This document shows positions 20,492 to 31,179 of a DNA stretch of 64,000 nucleotides, in pieces. The DNA comes from Thiomicrorhabdus chilensis DSM 12352 (GTDB lineage: Bacteria > Pseudomonadota > Gammaproteobacteria > Thiomicrospirales > Thiomicrospiraceae). Below the pieces are notes generated by a model that saw only the letters and a program-made list of their open reading frames with translations, was not told the origin of the DNA and did not search any database. The stretch spans positions 1,703,460-1,767,459 of the forward strand of contig NZ_KI519609.1 in the NCBI RefSeq assembly GCF_000483485.1, given 5' to 3'. The translations under genes were made by a program, and so were the position numbers. Positions within the stretch are counted from its first letter, which is position 1, and each line of letters opens with the position of its first letter.

Positions 20492-21741
20492 CGGTCAACT
20501 TCTCCAAATACAATATCTTGCGTTCCAATTATGGAAACAACATCGGCGATCATATGCCCTTTTGTCATCTCCTCTAACGACGCTAAATGCGCAAATCCTG
20601 GTGCTCTGACTTTCATGCGGTAGGGTTTGTTCGCACCATCAGATACCATATAAATGCCAAATTCACCTTTTGGGTGTTCAACGGCAGAGTAAGCTTCATT
20701 CGTAGGAATCGTGTAACCCTCAGTAAACAGCTTGAAGTGATGAATCAACGCTTCCATGTTGGACTTTGCATCTTCACGTGATGGCGGTGTCACCTTATGG
20801 TCATCCGCAATCACCGGCCCCGGGTTTTCCTTAAGCCACTTGACACACTGCTTAATAATTTTGTTGGACTCGCGCATCTCTGCGACACGTACCAGATAGC
20901 GGTCATAAGTATCCCCAGTTGAACCAACCGGAATATCGAAATCCAGTTTGTCATACACTTCATAAGGTTGCTTTTTACGCAAATCCCACTCGATGCCGGA
21001 ACCGCGCAACATCGGCCCAGTAAAGCCAAGCTGCAAGGCTCTTTCAGGAGAGACAATACCGATATCAACGGTACGCTGCTTCCAGATTCGGTTGTCTGTC
21101 AACAGGGTCTCATATTCATCGACATAACCTGGAAAACGCTCAGTGAAGGCTTCAATGAAATCCAACAAAGAACCTTCACGGGTCTCATTCAACTTGTCTA
21201 GTTTCTTACCTGAGTGCCACTTTGATTCTGAGTACTTAGCCATGGTTTCCGGCAAATCACGGTAAACCCCACCTGGACGGTAATAAGTGGCGTGCATACG
21301 TGCGCCGGATACGGCTTCATAACAATCCATTAAATCTTCACGTTCACGGAATGCATACAAAAAGACTGTCATAGCACCAATATCGAGCGCGTGAGCACCT
21401 AGCCACATCAAGTGGTTCAGAATTCGCGTGATTTCGTCAAACATCACACGAATATACTGGGCACGTTCAGGCACTTCTAGATCCAACATTTTTTCGATCG
21501 CCATGACATAAGCGTGCTCGTTGGCCATCATGGAGACGTAATCCAAGCGATCCATATAACCAATAGACTGGTTGTAGGGCTTGAATTCAGCCAATTTTTC
21601 AGTACCGCGATGCAATAACCCTATGTGCGGATCGGCACGGACAATCGTTTCACCGTCCAGTTCCAGCACCAGACGAAGTACACCATGTGCGGAAGGATGC
21701 TGAGGTCCAAAGTTAAGCGTATAGTTACGAATTTCAGGCAT
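20488..21741 (-). CDS. nuoD: NADH-quinone oxidoreductase subunit D
   Basis: A 417-aa quinone-site subunit related to the large subunit of NiFe hydrogenases. It opens with the family signature [19 protein letters not shown] and contains LLHRGTEKL. NuoC and NuoD are separate here, unlike the fused NuoCD of E. coli. It follows nuoC by 14 bases. Confidence 0.98.
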   Translation of the reverse strand: MPEIRNYTLNFGPQHPSAHGVLRLVLELDGETIVRADPHIGLLHRGTEKLAEFKPYNQSIGYMDRLDYVSMMANEHAYVMAIEKMLDLEVPERAQYIRVMFDEITRILNHLMWLGAHALDIGAMTVFLYAFREREDLMDCYEAVSGARMHATYYRPGGVYRDLPETMAKYSESKWHSGKKLDKLNETREGSLLDFIEAFTERFPGYVDEYETLLTDNRIWKQRTVDIGIVSPERALQLGFTGPMLRGSGIEWDLRKKQPYEVYDKLDFDIPVGSTGDTYDRYLVRVAEMRESNKIIKQCVKWLKENPGPVIADDHKVTPPSREDAKSNMEALIHHFKLFTEGYTIPTNEAYSAVEHPKGEFGIYMVSDGANKPYRMKVRAPGFAHLASLEEMTKGHMIADVVSIIGTQDIVFGEVDR

Positions 21742-21755
21742 AATAATTCTCCTAC

Positions 21756-22427
21756 TTAAACCTTGGGGGAAGCATCTTCACGGATCACGCGAGGAACATT
21801 CACACGGTTCTCGATTGATACAGGTTCATAGACAACACGACCTTTTTCAGCGTCATAACGCATTTCAACATGGCCGGTCAGCGGAAAATCTTTTCTTAAA
21901 GGATGACCAACGAAACCGTAATCGGTCAAAATTCTGCGTAAGTCCGGATGGTTGTTAAACAAAATCCCAAATAGGTCAAAAGCTTCACGCTCAAACCAGT
22001 TGGCACAACTCCAGATTTGAATCACGGAATCTACCGTTGGAAGTTGTGTTGATTCGGGAAAAACCTTAACGCGTAGTCTTATATTGTTCTGAATGGAAAG
22101 CAAGTGATAGACAACAGCAAAACGACGTTCTTGATTTTTTGCTTCCTCATCCTCTTCAACGGCAAAATCAAAAACTCCTCGACTGAAACCAGTATTGGCG
22201 GCTTTCATGGTTTCCCAGTTTGCCTGCCCAAAATCCAGGTAGTCGATACCACACAGGTCAATCAACTGTTCAAATCCAAGATCATCTCTGAGCATGGTGA
22301 AGGCGTCGATTGCATCATCCGGTTTGAGTTCGATAGTCAGTTCATCCAAAGCAATGTTGGAGCTGACAACCCGACCACCTAAGACATCGTTAATTTTGTT
22401 TTGTAAATCTAATACAGACTGTTTCAT
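21756..22427 (-). CDS. nuoC: NADH-quinone oxidoreductase subunit C
   Basis: A 223-aa peripheral-arm subunit (30-kDa family). The signature [24 protein letters not shown] is present in parts, followed by [17 protein letters not shown]. It docks NuoD and NuoB to the rest of the arm. Confidence 0.97.
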   Translation of the reverse strand: MKQSVLDLQNKINDVLGGRVVSSNIALDELTIELKPDDAIDAFTMLRDDLGFEQLIDLCGIDYLDFGQANWETMKAANTGFSRGVFDFAVEEDEEAKNQERRFAVVYHLLSIQNNIRLRVKVFPESTQLPTVDSVIQIWSCANWFEREAFDLFGILFNNHPDLRRILTDYGFVGHPLRKDFPLTGHVEMRYDAEKGRVVYEPVSIENRVNVPRVIREDASPKV

Positions 22428-22446
22428 AACTTACTTCTTATCGTGA

Positions 22447-22923
22447 TTAACGTGCAATCGTATTGGTACGTTTGATTTTATTCTGAAGCTGGATAATACC
22501 GTACAGCAAAGCTTCTGCAGTCGGGGGACAACCTGGAACATAAACATCCACGGGAACGATGCGATCACACCCTCTGACAACGGAATAAGAATAATGGTAG
22601 TAGCCGCCGCCGTTAGCGCAGGAACCCATGGAGATAACCCAACGAGGCTCTGCCATCTGGTCATAGACTTTACGCAATGCCGGAGCCATTTTATTGACTA
22701 AGGTGCCTGCAACGATCATCACATCGGATTGACGCGGACTCGGTCTGAAAATAATCCCAAAGCGATCCAAGTCATAACGTGACGCACCGGCGTGCATCAT
22801 TTCAACAGCACAACAAGCCAAACCGAAAGTCATAGGCCATAATGAACCGGTACGCGCCCAGTTAATTAATTTATCCGCGGAAGTGGTGACCACCCCTTCT
22901 TTCAAAACGCCTTCTATTCCCAT
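22447..22923 (-). CDS. nuoB: NADH-quinone oxidoreductase subunit B
   Basis: A 158-aa subunit holding cluster N2, the last iron-sulfur centre before quinone. Ligands are the paired cysteines in [19 protein letters not shown] and VPGCPPTAE. The frame is open to 22944, but the ATG at 22923 gives the usual N-terminus MGIEGVL and overlaps the nuoA end by ten bases. Confidence 0.97.
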   Translation of the reverse strand: MGIEGVLKEGVVTTSADKLINWARTGSLWPMTFGLACCAVEMMHAGASRYDLDRFGIIFRPSPRQSDVMIVAGTLVNKMAPALRKVYDQMAEPRWVISMGSCANGGGYYHYSYSVVRGCDRIVPVDVYVPGCPPTAEALLYGIIQLQNKIKRTNTIAR

Positions 22924-23270
22924 TCTAATGCACCTTTTTTCCACTCATAGATAAACCCAACCACAAGCAGTGACAGGAAAACACCCATAGCAAGCAAACC
23001 AAACGTTCCTACCTCATCAAGCACGACAGCCCAAGGAAACAGGAATGCGATTTCCAGATCGAAAATAATGAAAAGAATAGCTACCAGATAGAAGCGCACG
23101 TCGAACTTCATACGCGCATCTTCAAAGGCTTCAAAACCACACTCGTAAGGAGAGTTTTTTTCTGAATCTGGTTTTTGGGGACCCAACAAGTACCCGACCA
23201 AAATAGGACCGACTCCGAAGAGCACTCCCAGTATTACAAAGACCAGGACAGGAAGATAACTTTCTAGCAT
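22914..23270 (-). CDS. nuoA: NADH-quinone oxidoreductase subunit A
   Basis: A 118-aa, three-helix membrane subunit. Contains the conserved loop [10 protein letters not shown] with its Cys, and FLFPWAVV. The ATG at 23270 has AGAGG upstream. An in-frame TTG at 23315 would place the start inside the terminator hairpin and is rejected. First gene of the nuo operon. Confidence 0.97.
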   Translation of the reverse strand: MLESYLPVLVFVILGVLFGVGPILVGYLLGPQKPDSEKNSPYECGFEAFEDARMKFDVRFYLVAILFIIFDLEIAFLFPWAVVLDEVGTFGLLAMGVFLSLLVVGFIYEWKKGALEWE

Positions 23271-23300
23271 TGGTTCTAAACCTCTTCTAGCGTTTTTAAT

Positions 23301-23327
23301 AAAAGGCCTTTGCAACCCTGCAAAGGC
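23301..23327 (-). terminator. Hairpin between tRNA-Leu and nuoA
   Basis: Minus-strand 9-bp stem GCCTTTGCA / TGCAAAGGC, loop GGGT, followed by CTTTTATT. It would end the secG-tRNA-Leu transcript. Because it lies only about 30 bases ahead of nuoA, it could instead act as a partial terminator that reduces read-through into nuo. Confidence 0.75.
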
Positions 23328-23335
23328 TTGTTAAA

Positions 23336-23420
23336 TGGTGCCGATGGCCGGACTCGAACCGGCACAGCTTGCGCTACCACCCCCTCAAGATGGCGTGTCT
23401 ACCAATTTCACCACATCGGC
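23336..23420 (-). tRNA. tRNA-Leu (anticodon GAG)
   Basis: An 85-nt cloverleaf with a long variable arm and encoded CCA. The anticodon stem is CCATC / GGTGG around the loop TTGAGGG, giving anticodon GAG. The T arm reads GCCGGTTCGAGTCCGGC. It begins ten bases after secG stops, the same neighbour order as in many gammaproteobacteria. Confidence 0.97.
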
Positions 23421-23430
23421 TTTGTTTGTT

Positions 23431-23754
23431 TTAATTTGGAACAACCGGTGCATCTGTAGCAGGCTGTTCTTCAGCCGCTTTTTCTACCTGTTGTTTGGCC
23501 ACACTTTGATATCCCTTAGCCTGCTGACTGCCGATATAGGCTAGCGTCAAACTGGTCACAAAGAACAAGGTGGCGACAATCGCCGTCAATCTTGACAAAA
23601 AGGTTGCAGAACCACCACTGCCAAATACGGACTGGGACGAACTCCCTCCCCCGAAATTAGCACCGGCATCTGCACCCTTTCCTTGCTGCAAAAGCACCAA
23701 GACGATCAAGATGACTGCGATGAGAATATGAATACCTAAAATAATTTGAAACAT
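23431..23754 (-). CDS. secG: Protein translocase subunit SecG
   Basis: A 107-aa inner-membrane accessory of the SecYEG channel. Two helices ([21 protein letters not shown] and a second near residues 53-72) flank the Gly/Ser-rich loop [13 protein letters not shown]. The C-terminus is Glu/Ala/Pro-rich. It follows tpiA directly. Confidence 0.96.
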   Translation of the reverse strand: MFQIILGIHILIAVILIVLVLLQQGKGADAGANFGGGSSSQSVFGSGGSATFLSRLTAIVATLFFVTSLTLAYIGSQQAKGYQSVAKQQVEKAAEEQPATDAPVVPN

Positions 23755-23756
23755 AA

Positions 23757-24512
23757 TTAGCCTGCTGCTTTACAAATAGCAATAAAATCATTCGCATTCA
23801 GTGAGGCACCGCCAATTAGTCCGCCGTCGATATCAGGCTGACCAAACAGTTCAACTGCATTATCTGGCTTAACGCTCCCACCATACTGAATAACAACCTT
23901 TGACGCCACATCCGCATTCAAACCTGACAGCTTGCCGCGAATAAAAGCGTGTACTTCTTGTGCTTGTTGTGGAGAGGCCGTCTTACCGGTGCCAATGGCC
24001 CATACCGGCTCATATGCAATCACGACCTTGTCAAACGATTCAATCCCAACAACATCAAGCACCGCATCCAACTGAGTTGCAATGACAGATTCCATCACAC
24101 CCGATTCACGCTCTTCCAGAGTCTCACCCACACATAGAATTGGAGTCACACCTGCTTTTAAGGCCACATCCACTTTTGTGGCAATTTGCGAATCGGTTTC
24201 ACCATAAAGTGCGCGTCTCTCGGAATGACCTAAAATCACATAATTACAATCCATGTCTTTTAACATGGCTACAGACTGCTCACCGGTAAAAGCCCCTTGA
24301 TTAGCTTCTTCGGCCATATTTTGAGCGCCTACGGCAATCCGGTTTCCAGCTAAAACACGATTGACATAATCGATGTAAATAGCAGGCGGACAGATAGCAA
24401 CATCAACGTCTCCAATCTCTGCTATCTTTGAATTCAAATCCGACACCAATGTCAGAATGGATGCCTTAGATCCGTGCATTTTCCAGTTACCTGCAACAAA
24501 CGGCTTTCTCAT
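23757..24512 (-). CDS. tpiA: Triose-phosphate isomerase
   Basis: A 251-aa TIM-barrel enzyme interconverting dihydroxyacetone phosphate and glyceraldehyde 3-phosphate. Active-site elements: N-terminal GNWKMHGS (Lys), electrophile His in LGHSERR, catalytic Glu in [11 protein letters not shown], and the phosphate loop YGGSVKPDN. It is two bases upstream of secG. Confidence 0.98.
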   Translation of the reverse strand: MRKPFVAGNWKMHGSKASILTLVSDLNSKIAEIGDVDVAICPPAIYIDYVNRVLAGNRIAVGAQNMAEEANQGAFTGEQSVAMLKDMDCNYVILGHSERRALYGETDSQIATKVDVALKAGVTPILCVGETLEERESGVMESVIATQLDAVLDVVGIESFDKVVIAYEPVWAIGTGKTASPQQAQEVHAFIRGKLSGLNADVASKVVIQYGGSVKPDNAVELFGQPDIDGGLIGGASLNANDFIAICKAAG

Positions 24513-24580
24513 CTGCTATTCTCCAACACAAAATTTCAACAATATTAGCGTTTTCTTTTGGGAATTACAATATTGCAATT

Positions 24581-25912
24581 TCATGAAAATTCTGATTCAA
24601 CGGCCTCTGCAAGCTGATTAGCGCACGCTTCCACCAAGCTCAAATCTTTACCTTCCACCATCACCCGAATCAAAGGCTCAGTCCCCGACGGGCGAATCAG
24701 AACTCGTCCATCTTCGCCCAGCTTTGCCTCTACTTTTTCAATTTCGGCTTGAATGGTTAAATTGGCCTGCAGGTCTTTTACCTGATTTTCAATTTTGATA
24801 TTTTTAAGCACGTTTGGAAACTTAGTCATTCCGCGCTTCATTTCGTGGAGGTTGCGCCCAGAATCAACCAAAACTCTCATCACCTGTAATGCGGCTACAA
24901 TACCATCACCCGTTGTAGTCTTATCCAGGCACAATACATGCCCAGACGCCTCGGCTCCCAAACTCCAGCCAGCTTTAGTGAGCTTTTCCATTACATAACG
25001 ATCACCAACGGCTGCCCGCTGCAACTGGATTCCCTGATTTTTCAAAGCCAACTCCAACCCCAAGTTGGACATAACCGTTCCAACCACTCCCGCTACGGGA
25101 GTTTTTGAACCCACCGCAAGGATATAGAGAATTTCATCACCGTCAACCACCTCTCCTTTGTGGTCAACCATCATGACGCGGTCACCATCACCATCAAAGG
25201 CAATACCCAGATCAGCGCCCAACTCTAAAACCTTAAGCTGCAGCGCTTTGAGAGAAGTCGCACCACACGCCTGATTGATATTAATACCGTCCGGCTTGTC
25301 ACCTATGGTTGAAACATTCGCTCCCAATTCCTCAAACACACTGGGAGCAATATGATAGGTCGCGCCATTTGCGCAATCCAACACAATATTAAGCCCATCC
25401 AGTTTTTGTTTTGCATCATAGGTACTTTTACAAAACTCAATATAACGACCCGCCGCATCCTCAATTCGTTTCGCTTTGCCCAATAATTCAGAAGGCGCTA
25501 CCTCGAGATCACCTTCGAATAGCGCCTCTATTTCAAGCTCCACCTCATCGGAAATTTTCCTTCCCTTGGAAGAAAAAAACTTAATCCCATTATCATGATG
25601 TGGGTTATGTGAGGCACTGATCACAATCCCGGCATCCGCATGAAATGTCTGAGTCAGATAAGCAATGGCGGGGGTCGGCATCGGACCCAGCAGCATCACA
25701 TCCACTCCCGCTGAAATAAATCCAGCCTCAAGAGCGGATTCAAACATATAGCCGGAAATGCGGGTATCCTTGCCAATCATGACTTTGGACTCACCGCGCG
25801 CCTTCAAAACTTTTCCAGTCGCCCAGCCAAGCTTTAAAATTTGATCCGGACGAATCATGCCACTTCCAACACGATTACGAATCCCGTCGGTACCGAAATA
25901 TTTTTTTTGCAT
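24581..25912 (-). CDS. glmM: Phosphoglucosamine mutase
   Basis: A 443-aa enzyme converting glucosamine 6-phosphate to glucosamine 1-phosphate for UDP-GlcNAc and cell-wall synthesis. Motifs: N-terminal [12 protein letters not shown], phosphoserine loop [16 protein letters not shown], metal loop DGDGDR and the phosphate-binding [12 protein letters not shown]. It follows folP, as in E. coli. Confidence 0.98.
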   Translation of the reverse strand: MQKKYFGTDGIRNRVGSGMIRPDQILKLGWATGKVLKARGESKVMIGKDTRISGYMFESALEAGFISAGVDVMLLGPMPTPAIAYLTQTFHADAGIVISASHNPHHDNGIKFFSSKGRKISDEVELEIEALFEGDLEVAPSELLGKAKRIEDAAGRYIEFCKSTYDAKQKLDGLNIVLDCANGATYHIAPSVFEELGANVSTIGDKPDGININQACGATSLKALQLKVLELGADLGIAFDGDGDRVMMVDHKGEVVDGDEILYILAVGSKTPVAGVVGTVMSNLGLELALKNQGIQLQRAAVGDRYVMEKLTKAGWSLGAEASGHVLCLDKTTTGDGIVAALQVMRVLVDSGRNLHEMKRGMTKFPNVLKNIKIENQVKDLQANLTIQAEIEKVEAKLGEDGRVLIRPSGTEPLIRVMVEGKDLSLVEACANQLAEAVESEFS

Positions 25913-25935
25913 TCTATTTTAACGCCTTTAACACA

Positions 25936-26787
25936 CTAGCTATCCTTACCCCAAAGGTTTTGAGCCACCAACAAAGCCTGTTTTGTTTCGAGAACATCAT
26001 GAACACGCAATATCGATGCGCCCTTTTTGGCCGCAACAATCGCGGCGGCCACACTGCCCACCATGCGCTGCTCAACCGCTACATCGCCAGCCAAACTGCC
26101 AATCATTCCTTTTCGAGAAACTCCGACAAGCAGTGGGTAAGACAGAGCAACAATCTGCTCCAATTGATGAAACAGGCCAACATTATCCTTTAAACTCTTA
26201 CCAAAGCCAAACCCTGGATCCAGGATAATTCTATCTTCGGTCATCCCGACAGCTTTACAGGCGGCCACTCTGCGCTGCAAAAATGTCAAAACAGAAGGCA
26301 CAACCCCCTCTTCATAAACAGGATTCTCCTGCATGGTCCGAGGCTCGCCTTGTTTATGCATTAAACAGACACTGACGTCTGAATTCGCGACCACTTCCAG
26401 CGCACCCGGGCATTGTAACGCATTAACGTCATTGATTAGGTCGACATTTTTTGCGATTGCCGCGGACATGACCTCCGGCTTATAGGTATCAACCGAAATG
26501 GCAACATCGGATTCCGACCTTACCCAGTCAATAGCCGGCAGAACCCGGCTTAATTCCTCATCAAGTGAGACCGGCAAGGCTCCAGGCCTAGTCGATTCAC
26601 CTCCGATATCAATAATATCGACTCCAGCCTTAACCATTTCTCTGACCTGATTCCTAACCGCTTCATCGGTTTGCAAACGCCCCCCGTCAGAGAATGAATC
26701 CGGCGTCACATTAAGAATCCCCATCACCAATGGAACAGGAATTTGCTGACCTGCCTGAGCCAGCATTAAAGCCCGCAACTTATTCAT
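25936..26787 (-). CDS. folP: Dihydropteroate synthase
   Basis: A 283-aa TIM-barrel enzyme joining p-aminobenzoate to the pterin pyrophosphate in folate synthesis, and the sulfonamide target. Motifs: MGILNVTPDSFSDGG, DIGGESTRPGA, LDPGFGFGKS and GVSRKGMIG. It lies between the terminator after ftsH and glmM. Confidence 0.98.
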   Translation of the reverse strand: MNKLRALMLAQAGQQIPVPLVMGILNVTPDSFSDGGRLQTDEAVRNQVREMVKAGVDIIDIGGESTRPGALPVSLDEELSRVLPAIDWVRSESDVAISVDTYKPEVMSAAIAKNVDLINDVNALQCPGALEVVANSDVSVCLMHKQGEPRTMQENPVYEEGVVPSVLTFLQRRVAACKAVGMTEDRIILDPGFGFGKSLKDNVGLFHQLEQIVALSYPLLVGVSRKGMIGSLAGDVAVEQRMVGSVAAAIVAAKKGASILRVHDVLETKQALLVAQNLWGKDS

Positions 26788-26804
26788 TATTTACCTCATT
26801 GCAT

Positions 26805-26830
26805 AAAAAAACCCCATTAAAGGGGCTTTA
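26805..26830 (-). terminator. Terminator between ftsH and folP
   Basis: Minus-strand stem CCCC / GGGG, extended by flanking A-T pairs, with loop TTTAAT and a run of seven T residues. It should uncouple part of folP-glmM expression from ftsH. Confidence 0.78.
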
Positions 26831-26847
26831 AAGGGTGATTAAGAAAC

Positions 26848-28812
26848 TTAATGCAACTTAGGCTCACCATCATCCGGCGCGGCAACTTCGCCGCTCAGAT
26901 CATCTGAAACCTCATCGGTTTTGTCACCAGATTGGCTTTGAGCGGAAACATCGCCAGAAGAACTGTCGGCTCCATCATCACTCGAAGTCCAACCCTTCGG
27001 TTCGCCCGGTGGCAAACCTTCCATGATGTTTTTGATTTGATCGGAATCGATGGTCTCATACTGCATCAATGCCTCAGTCATCACTTCAAGCTTATCGGCA
27101 TTATCTTTCAATATCTGCTCAGCACGCTGATAGTTTCGGTCAATGATGGCACGAATCTCCATATCAATCTCTTTCGATATCTCACCTGACACATTGGCGT
27201 TTCGAGACGTACCCATAAAACTGCCATTATCGTCCTCTTCATACATAAGAGGCCCCAGCTTGTCGGACAAGCCCCACTTGGTGACCATATTACGAGCCAA
27301 CATAGTCGCTCTTTCAATATCGTTACTCGCCCCTGTCGTTACAGAGTCAGGACCATATATCTGCTCTTCGGCGATACGCCCACCGTATAAACTGGACAGC
27401 TGGCTTTCTAATTTACGCTTGCTGTAGCTGTAACTGTCCTCTTCTGGCAGATACATAGTCACACCCAATGCACGTCCGCGCGGCATAATGCTGACCTTAT
27501 AAACAGGGTCGTGCTCAGGTACCAAATAGCCGACAATGGCATGTCCAGCTTCATGGTAGGCCGTCATTCTGCGCTCTTTTTCGCTCATGACCATGCTTTT
27601 ACGCTCAACACCCATAATGATTTTGTCTTTGGCTTTCTCGAAATCCGCCTGGGTAACCAGCTTCTCGTTATTACGAGCCGCAAACAATGCTGCTTCGTTT
27701 ACCAGATTGGCCAAGTCGGCACCTGAAAAACCAGGCGTACCGCGGGCAATCACAGCAGGATTGACATCATCCGCAACGGGCACTTTACGGATATGCACCT
27801 TTAAAATCTGCTCGCGGCCACGAATATCAGGCAAACCAACCGTCACCTGACGGTCAAATCGACCCGGACGCAACAACGCAGGGTCCAAGACATCCGCACG
27901 GTTTGTCGCGGCAATGACAATCACCCCTTCATTGCCCTCAAAGCCGTCCATCTCGACCAACATCTGGTTAAGTGTCTGTTCACGCTCGTCGTTTCCGCCA
28001 CCCATACCAGCACCACGACTGCGACCGACCGCATCAATCTCATCGATAAAGATAATGCAGGGTGCATGCGCTTTAGCTTGCTCGAACATATCTCGTACTC
28101 GGGAAGCCCCGACCCCGACAAACATCTCTACAAAGTCTGAACCGGAAATAGTGAAGAACGGAACTTGAGCTTCACCGGCAATCGCCTTCGCCAAGAGGGT
28201 TTTACCCGTACCCGGAGGACCGACCATCAACACACCGCGCGGAATATTTCCTCCCAGGTTTTGATATTTTGTCGGATCTTTCAGGAAATCGACAATCTCA
28301 CCCACTTCTTGCTTGGCTTCATCAGCACCAGCGACATCATCCAAAGTCACTTTAACTTGGTCACTGGTGAGCATTCGGGCCTTGCTTTTACCGAATGACA
28401 TAGGGCCACCTTTGCCGCCCATGCCACCGCCGACAGAGCGCATAAAGAAAATCCACACCGCGATCAACAACAACATCGGGAACCAGGAGATGAAAATTTG
28501 CATCAATACACTTTGCTCTTCCGGCGGTTGAGCGGTGATTTTAACCTGGTTATCCAACAGGTCTCCCATCAAACCTGGGTCGCCCGGATTATAGGTGGTA
28601 AAGCTGTCACCGCTGACGTAGACACCACGAATCGTAGAGCCTTCGATAGAAACCTTACTGATCTGTCCTTGGTGTACCTGATTAATGAAATCCGAATAAT
28701 CCAAACGCGTTGCACTGGATTGTGACTTACCACCAAAGTGATTAAATACGGACATCATGATCATGGCCACAACCGTCCATATCAATACATTTTTTAACAT
28801 ATCATTCTTCAT
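26848..28812 (-). CDS. ftsH: ATP-dependent zinc metalloprotease FtsH
   Basis: A 654-aa membrane-anchored AAA+ protease. Helices lie near residues 8-24 and 104-124, with a periplasmic domain between. Walker A is GPPGTGKT (198-205), Walker B FIDEID (255-260), and the zinc site HEAGH (420-424). The C-terminus is a long Asp/Ser-rich tail. It degrades LpxC, sigma-32 and unassembled membrane proteins in E. coli. It is downstream of rlmE, the conserved pairing. Confidence 0.98.
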   Translation of the reverse strand: MKNDMLKNVLIWTVVAMIMMSVFNHFGGKSQSSATRLDYSDFINQVHQGQISKVSIEGSTIRGVYVSGDSFTTYNPGDPGLMGDLLDNQVKITAQPPEEQSVLMQIFISWFPMLLLIAVWIFFMRSVGGGMGGKGGPMSFGKSKARMLTSDQVKVTLDDVAGADEAKQEVGEIVDFLKDPTKYQNLGGNIPRGVLMVGPPGTGKTLLAKAIAGEAQVPFFTISGSDFVEMFVGVGASRVRDMFEQAKAHAPCIIFIDEIDAVGRSRGAGMGGGNDEREQTLNQMLVEMDGFEGNEGVIVIAATNRADVLDPALLRPGRFDRQVTVGLPDIRGREQILKVHIRKVPVADDVNPAVIARGTPGFSGADLANLVNEAALFAARNNEKLVTQADFEKAKDKIIMGVERKSMVMSEKERRMTAYHEAGHAIVGYLVPEHDPVYKVSIMPRGRALGVTMYLPEEDSYSYSKRKLESQLSSLYGGRIAEEQIYGPDSVTTGASNDIERATMLARNMVTKWGLSDKLGPLMYEEDDNGSFMGTSRNANVSGEISKEIDMEIRAIIDRNYQRAEQILKDNADKLEVMTEALMQYETIDSDQIKNIMEGLPPGEPKGWTSSDDGADSSSGDVSAQSQSGDKTDEVSDDLSGEVAAPDDGEPKLH

Positions 28813-28911
28813 GGGTTACCCTTGGTACTCATAAAATTTACAGTTTTGTTACTTTAACACAAATCTTCATAAACCATATTTATGAATGATTGATTTAATT
28901 AATCAAGATGA

Positions 28912-29529
28912 TTACTTTTTCCCTCTGGCAAGCAGATAAATTTCCTTGCTTCTGGGTCTGGATGCCTTGGGTTTTCGGGTGATCACTTTCTGGTACTTTT
29001 GTCGCAGCGTTTGCAATAACTGATCATAACCTTCACCCTGGAAAACCTTCATCAACAAATCCCCTCCGGGCTTTAAAACCTGATCGGCCAGCTCCACACT
29101 TAGCTCTACCAAGTACATGGATCGCGGGATGTCCATCGCCTTGTTGCCACTCATATTCGGAGCCATGTCGGACATCACCACATCCACTTCACGTCCACCT
29201 AAGGCATTCAACAATGCCTCATAAACGGCCTCTTCCTGAAAATCACCCTGTATAAAGGTGACGCCGGCAAAAGGTTCGACAGGAAGAATATCAAGCGCAA
29301 ACACTTCTCCTGTTGCCCCGACCTTATGGGTAGTCCATTGCGACCAACCACCCGGAGCGGCCCCCAAATCGACCACACACATACCCGGCTTGAAAAGCTG
29401 ATCTTTATCATCAATTTCTTGCAGCTTATAAACTGCACGGGAACGCCAGCCTTCCTGCTTCGCTTTGAGCACATAATGGTCATCAAAATGTTCTTTTAAC
29501 CAGCCGGAACTCGATTTACTTCTCGCCAT
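28912..29529 (-). CDS. rlmE: 23S rRNA (U2552-2'-O)-methyltransferase
   Basis: A 205-aa SAM-dependent Rossmann methyltransferase (FtsJ/RrmJ). The SAM motif VVDLGAAPGGWSQW and catalytic residues of the K-D-K-E tetrad (Lys in SRAVYKL, Asp in MSDMAPNMSGN, Lys in LLMKVFQGEG, Glu in SKEIYLL) are present. It modifies the A-loop late in 50S assembly. Confidence 0.97.
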   Translation of the reverse strand: MARSKSSSGWLKEHFDDHYVLKAKQEGWRSRAVYKLQEIDDKDQLFKPGMCVVDLGAAPGGWSQWTTHKVGATGEVFALDILPVEPFAGVTFIQGDFQEEAVYEALLNALGGREVDVVMSDMAPNMSGNKAMDIPRSMYLVELSVELADQVLKPGGDLLMKVFQGEGYDQLLQTLRQKYQKVITRKPKASRPRSKEIYLLARGKK

Positions 29530-29589
29530 CTATTAATTTCTACTACAATACGTGAATAATTTAAATAATAACAAATCTTGGAACTTTCA

Positions 29590-29898
29590 ATGAGCCAACC
29601 AGAAAAACTATCCGTCAACCAAAAAAAATACCTGCGCGGAATCGCCCACGGATTAAACCCGATGATCATTATCGGTGCCAATGGGGTGACCGAAAGCCTT
29701 ATGGCTGAACTGGACAGCACCTTAAGTCACCATGAGATCCTGAAAATCAAAATCGCCAGTGCCGAAAGAGAAGATCGAAAAACCATTATCGACCATGTGA
29801 TTCAAGAGACAGGAGCCTTACTGGTTCAAAGTATCGGTAAAATATTTGTCATTTACCGACAAAATGAAGAAACCCAACTGCCTTTACCTAAAAAGTAA
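29590..29898 (+). CDS. yhbY: CRS1/YhbY-domain RNA-binding protein
   Basis: A 102-aa single-domain RNA-binding protein linked to 50S ribosome assembly in E. coli. The GxxG loop motif is in IIIGANGVTESL, after LRGIAHGLNPM. It is divergent from rlmE, the usual arrangement. The ATG at 29590 gives the family N-terminus; an in-frame TTG lies four codons upstream. Confidence 0.95.
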   Translation: MSQPEKLSVNQKKYLRGIAHGLNPMIIIGANGVTESLMAELDSTLSHHEILKIKIASAEREDRKTIIDHVIQETGALLVQSIGKIFVIYRQNEETQLPLPKK

Positions 29899-29900
29899 AA

Positions 29901-29968
29901 ATCAGACCAGGTCACTCCCTAACAGGCCTGCTGATTTTGCCCGTTCGACTCTTTAGCGAACGGGCAAA
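29901..29968. terminator. Double hairpin between convergent yhbY and metZ
   Basis: Two hairpins. The first pairs AAATCAG...CAGG with CCTG-CTGATTT, its right arm being a copy of the repeat word. The second is a 12-bp stem TTTGCCCGTTCG / CGAACGGGCAAA with a 9-base loop. Neither is followed by a long T run, but their position between convergent genes suggests a two-way terminator. Confidence 0.6.
29923..29938 (+). repeat. AGGCCTGCT repeat copy, one mismatch
   Basis: CAGGCCTGCTGATTTT, 15 of 16 matches (C to G at position 11), in the yhbY-metZ intergenic space, where it forms one arm of a hairpin. Confidence 0.7.
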
Positions 29969-29970
29969 CG

Positions 29971-31149
29971 TCAAATCAACCTATCCAAGCCTCTTGCCAA
30001 GTCTTTTTTAATATCTTCAATCGATTCCAATCCAACCGAAATGCGAATCAGATTATCGGTAATGCCGGCTTGCAATCGTTCCTGAGGGTCGACACGACTA
30101 TGGGTTGTGGTGGCCGGATGGGTGATACTGGTTTTCACATCCCCCAAGTTAGCGGTAATGGAAAGCATTTTCGTACTGTCGATCACACTCCATGCCTGAT
30201 CTTGAAAGCCTTTAACCCGGAAACTCACCAGACCTCCTCCCGCACTTTGCTGCTTGGCAGCGAGTTCATACTGAGGATGACTCTCCAACCCGGGATAAAA
30301 CACCTGCTCAACGGCGGGATGATCAGTCAGCCAGCTAGCCAACTCAAACGCTCTTTGGCAATGCGCTTCCATCCTTACGGACAAGGTTTCCAATCCCTTT
30401 AAAAATATCCACGCATTGAAAGGACTCATCGTCGGGCCGGCAGTGCGCATGAAACCGCGTACCGGCTCCTCTATCAATTCGCTTGAACCGATTACCGCCC
30501 CGCCTATGGCGCGCCCCTGCCCGTCCAAAAACTTGGTGGCGGAATGAATGACAATGTCAGCCCCTTGTTCCAGCGGTCTTTGTAAAATCGGAGTGCAAAA
30601 ACAGTTATCCACAATTAATACACAGTCGTTGTCTTTGGCAATTTTTGAAATCGCTTCCAAGTCAGCCACCTCGGTCAAAGGATTTGACGGAGTTTCCAAA
30701 AACAACGCTTTGGTATTCGGCTGAATGGCCTCGGCCCATTCAGAAGATTGGGTTTGCGAAACAAAGGTCACTTCAACGCCAAATTTGGATAGGTACTTGT
30801 TGAAAAGGACTTTGGTAGTGCCAAAAATACTCTGCGATGAAACGACATGATCACCGGACTGCAACAGCCCCATAAAGGTGGACAGAATAGCCGACATGCC
30901 GGAAGCGGTGGCGACACAAGCTTCTCCACCTTCCATCAGCGCCAAGCGATTTTCGAAAGCGCGCACGGTTGGATTAGTGAAGCGAGAATAGACATTACCT
31001 TTCTCTTCTCCACTGAATCGTGCCGCAGCTTGTGCAGCAGAGTGATAACGGAAACTGGAAGTAGGGAAAATCGCCTCGCTGTTCTCCTGCTCACCGGTCT
31101 GATCGTAGCCGGCTCTTACTGCCAGGGTTTCAATGTCAAATTCTTGCAT
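29971..31149 (-). CDS. metZ: O-succinylhomoserine sulfhydrylase
   Basis: A 392-aa PLP enzyme of the Cys/Met metabolism family. The PLP lysine is in HSATKFLDGQGR; the N-terminus has GYDQTGEQENSEAIFPTSSF. Resemblance to MetZ, and its position directly after purF, favour direct sulfhydrylation of O-succinylhomoserine to homocysteine over MetB. Thirty bases follow purF. Confidence 0.92.
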   Translation of the reverse strand: MQEFDIETLAVRAGYDQTGEQENSEAIFPTSSFRYHSAAQAAARFSGEEKGNVYSRFTNPTVRAFENRLALMEGGEACVATASGMSAILSTFMGLLQSGDHVVSSQSIFGTTKVLFNKYLSKFGVEVTFVSQTQSSEWAEAIQPNTKALFLETPSNPLTEVADLEAISKIAKDNDCVLIVDNCFCTPILQRPLEQGADIVIHSATKFLDGQGRAIGGAVIGSSELIEEPVRGFMRTAGPTMSPFNAWIFLKGLETLSVRMEAHCQRAFELASWLTDHPAVEQVFYPGLESHPQYELAAKQQSAGGGLVSFRVKGFQDQAWSVIDSTKMLSITANLGDVKTSITHPATTTHSRVDPQERLQAGITDNLIRISVGLESIEDIKKDLARGLDRLI

Positions 31150-31179
31150 GTAAATTCTCTAATTCAATAATAAACCGGT

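Noticed and set aside
23271-23315. TTG start for nuoA at 23315
   Set aside because: It would begin within the terminator hairpin and add 15 residues absent from NuoA proteins; the ATG at 23270 has a ribosome site.
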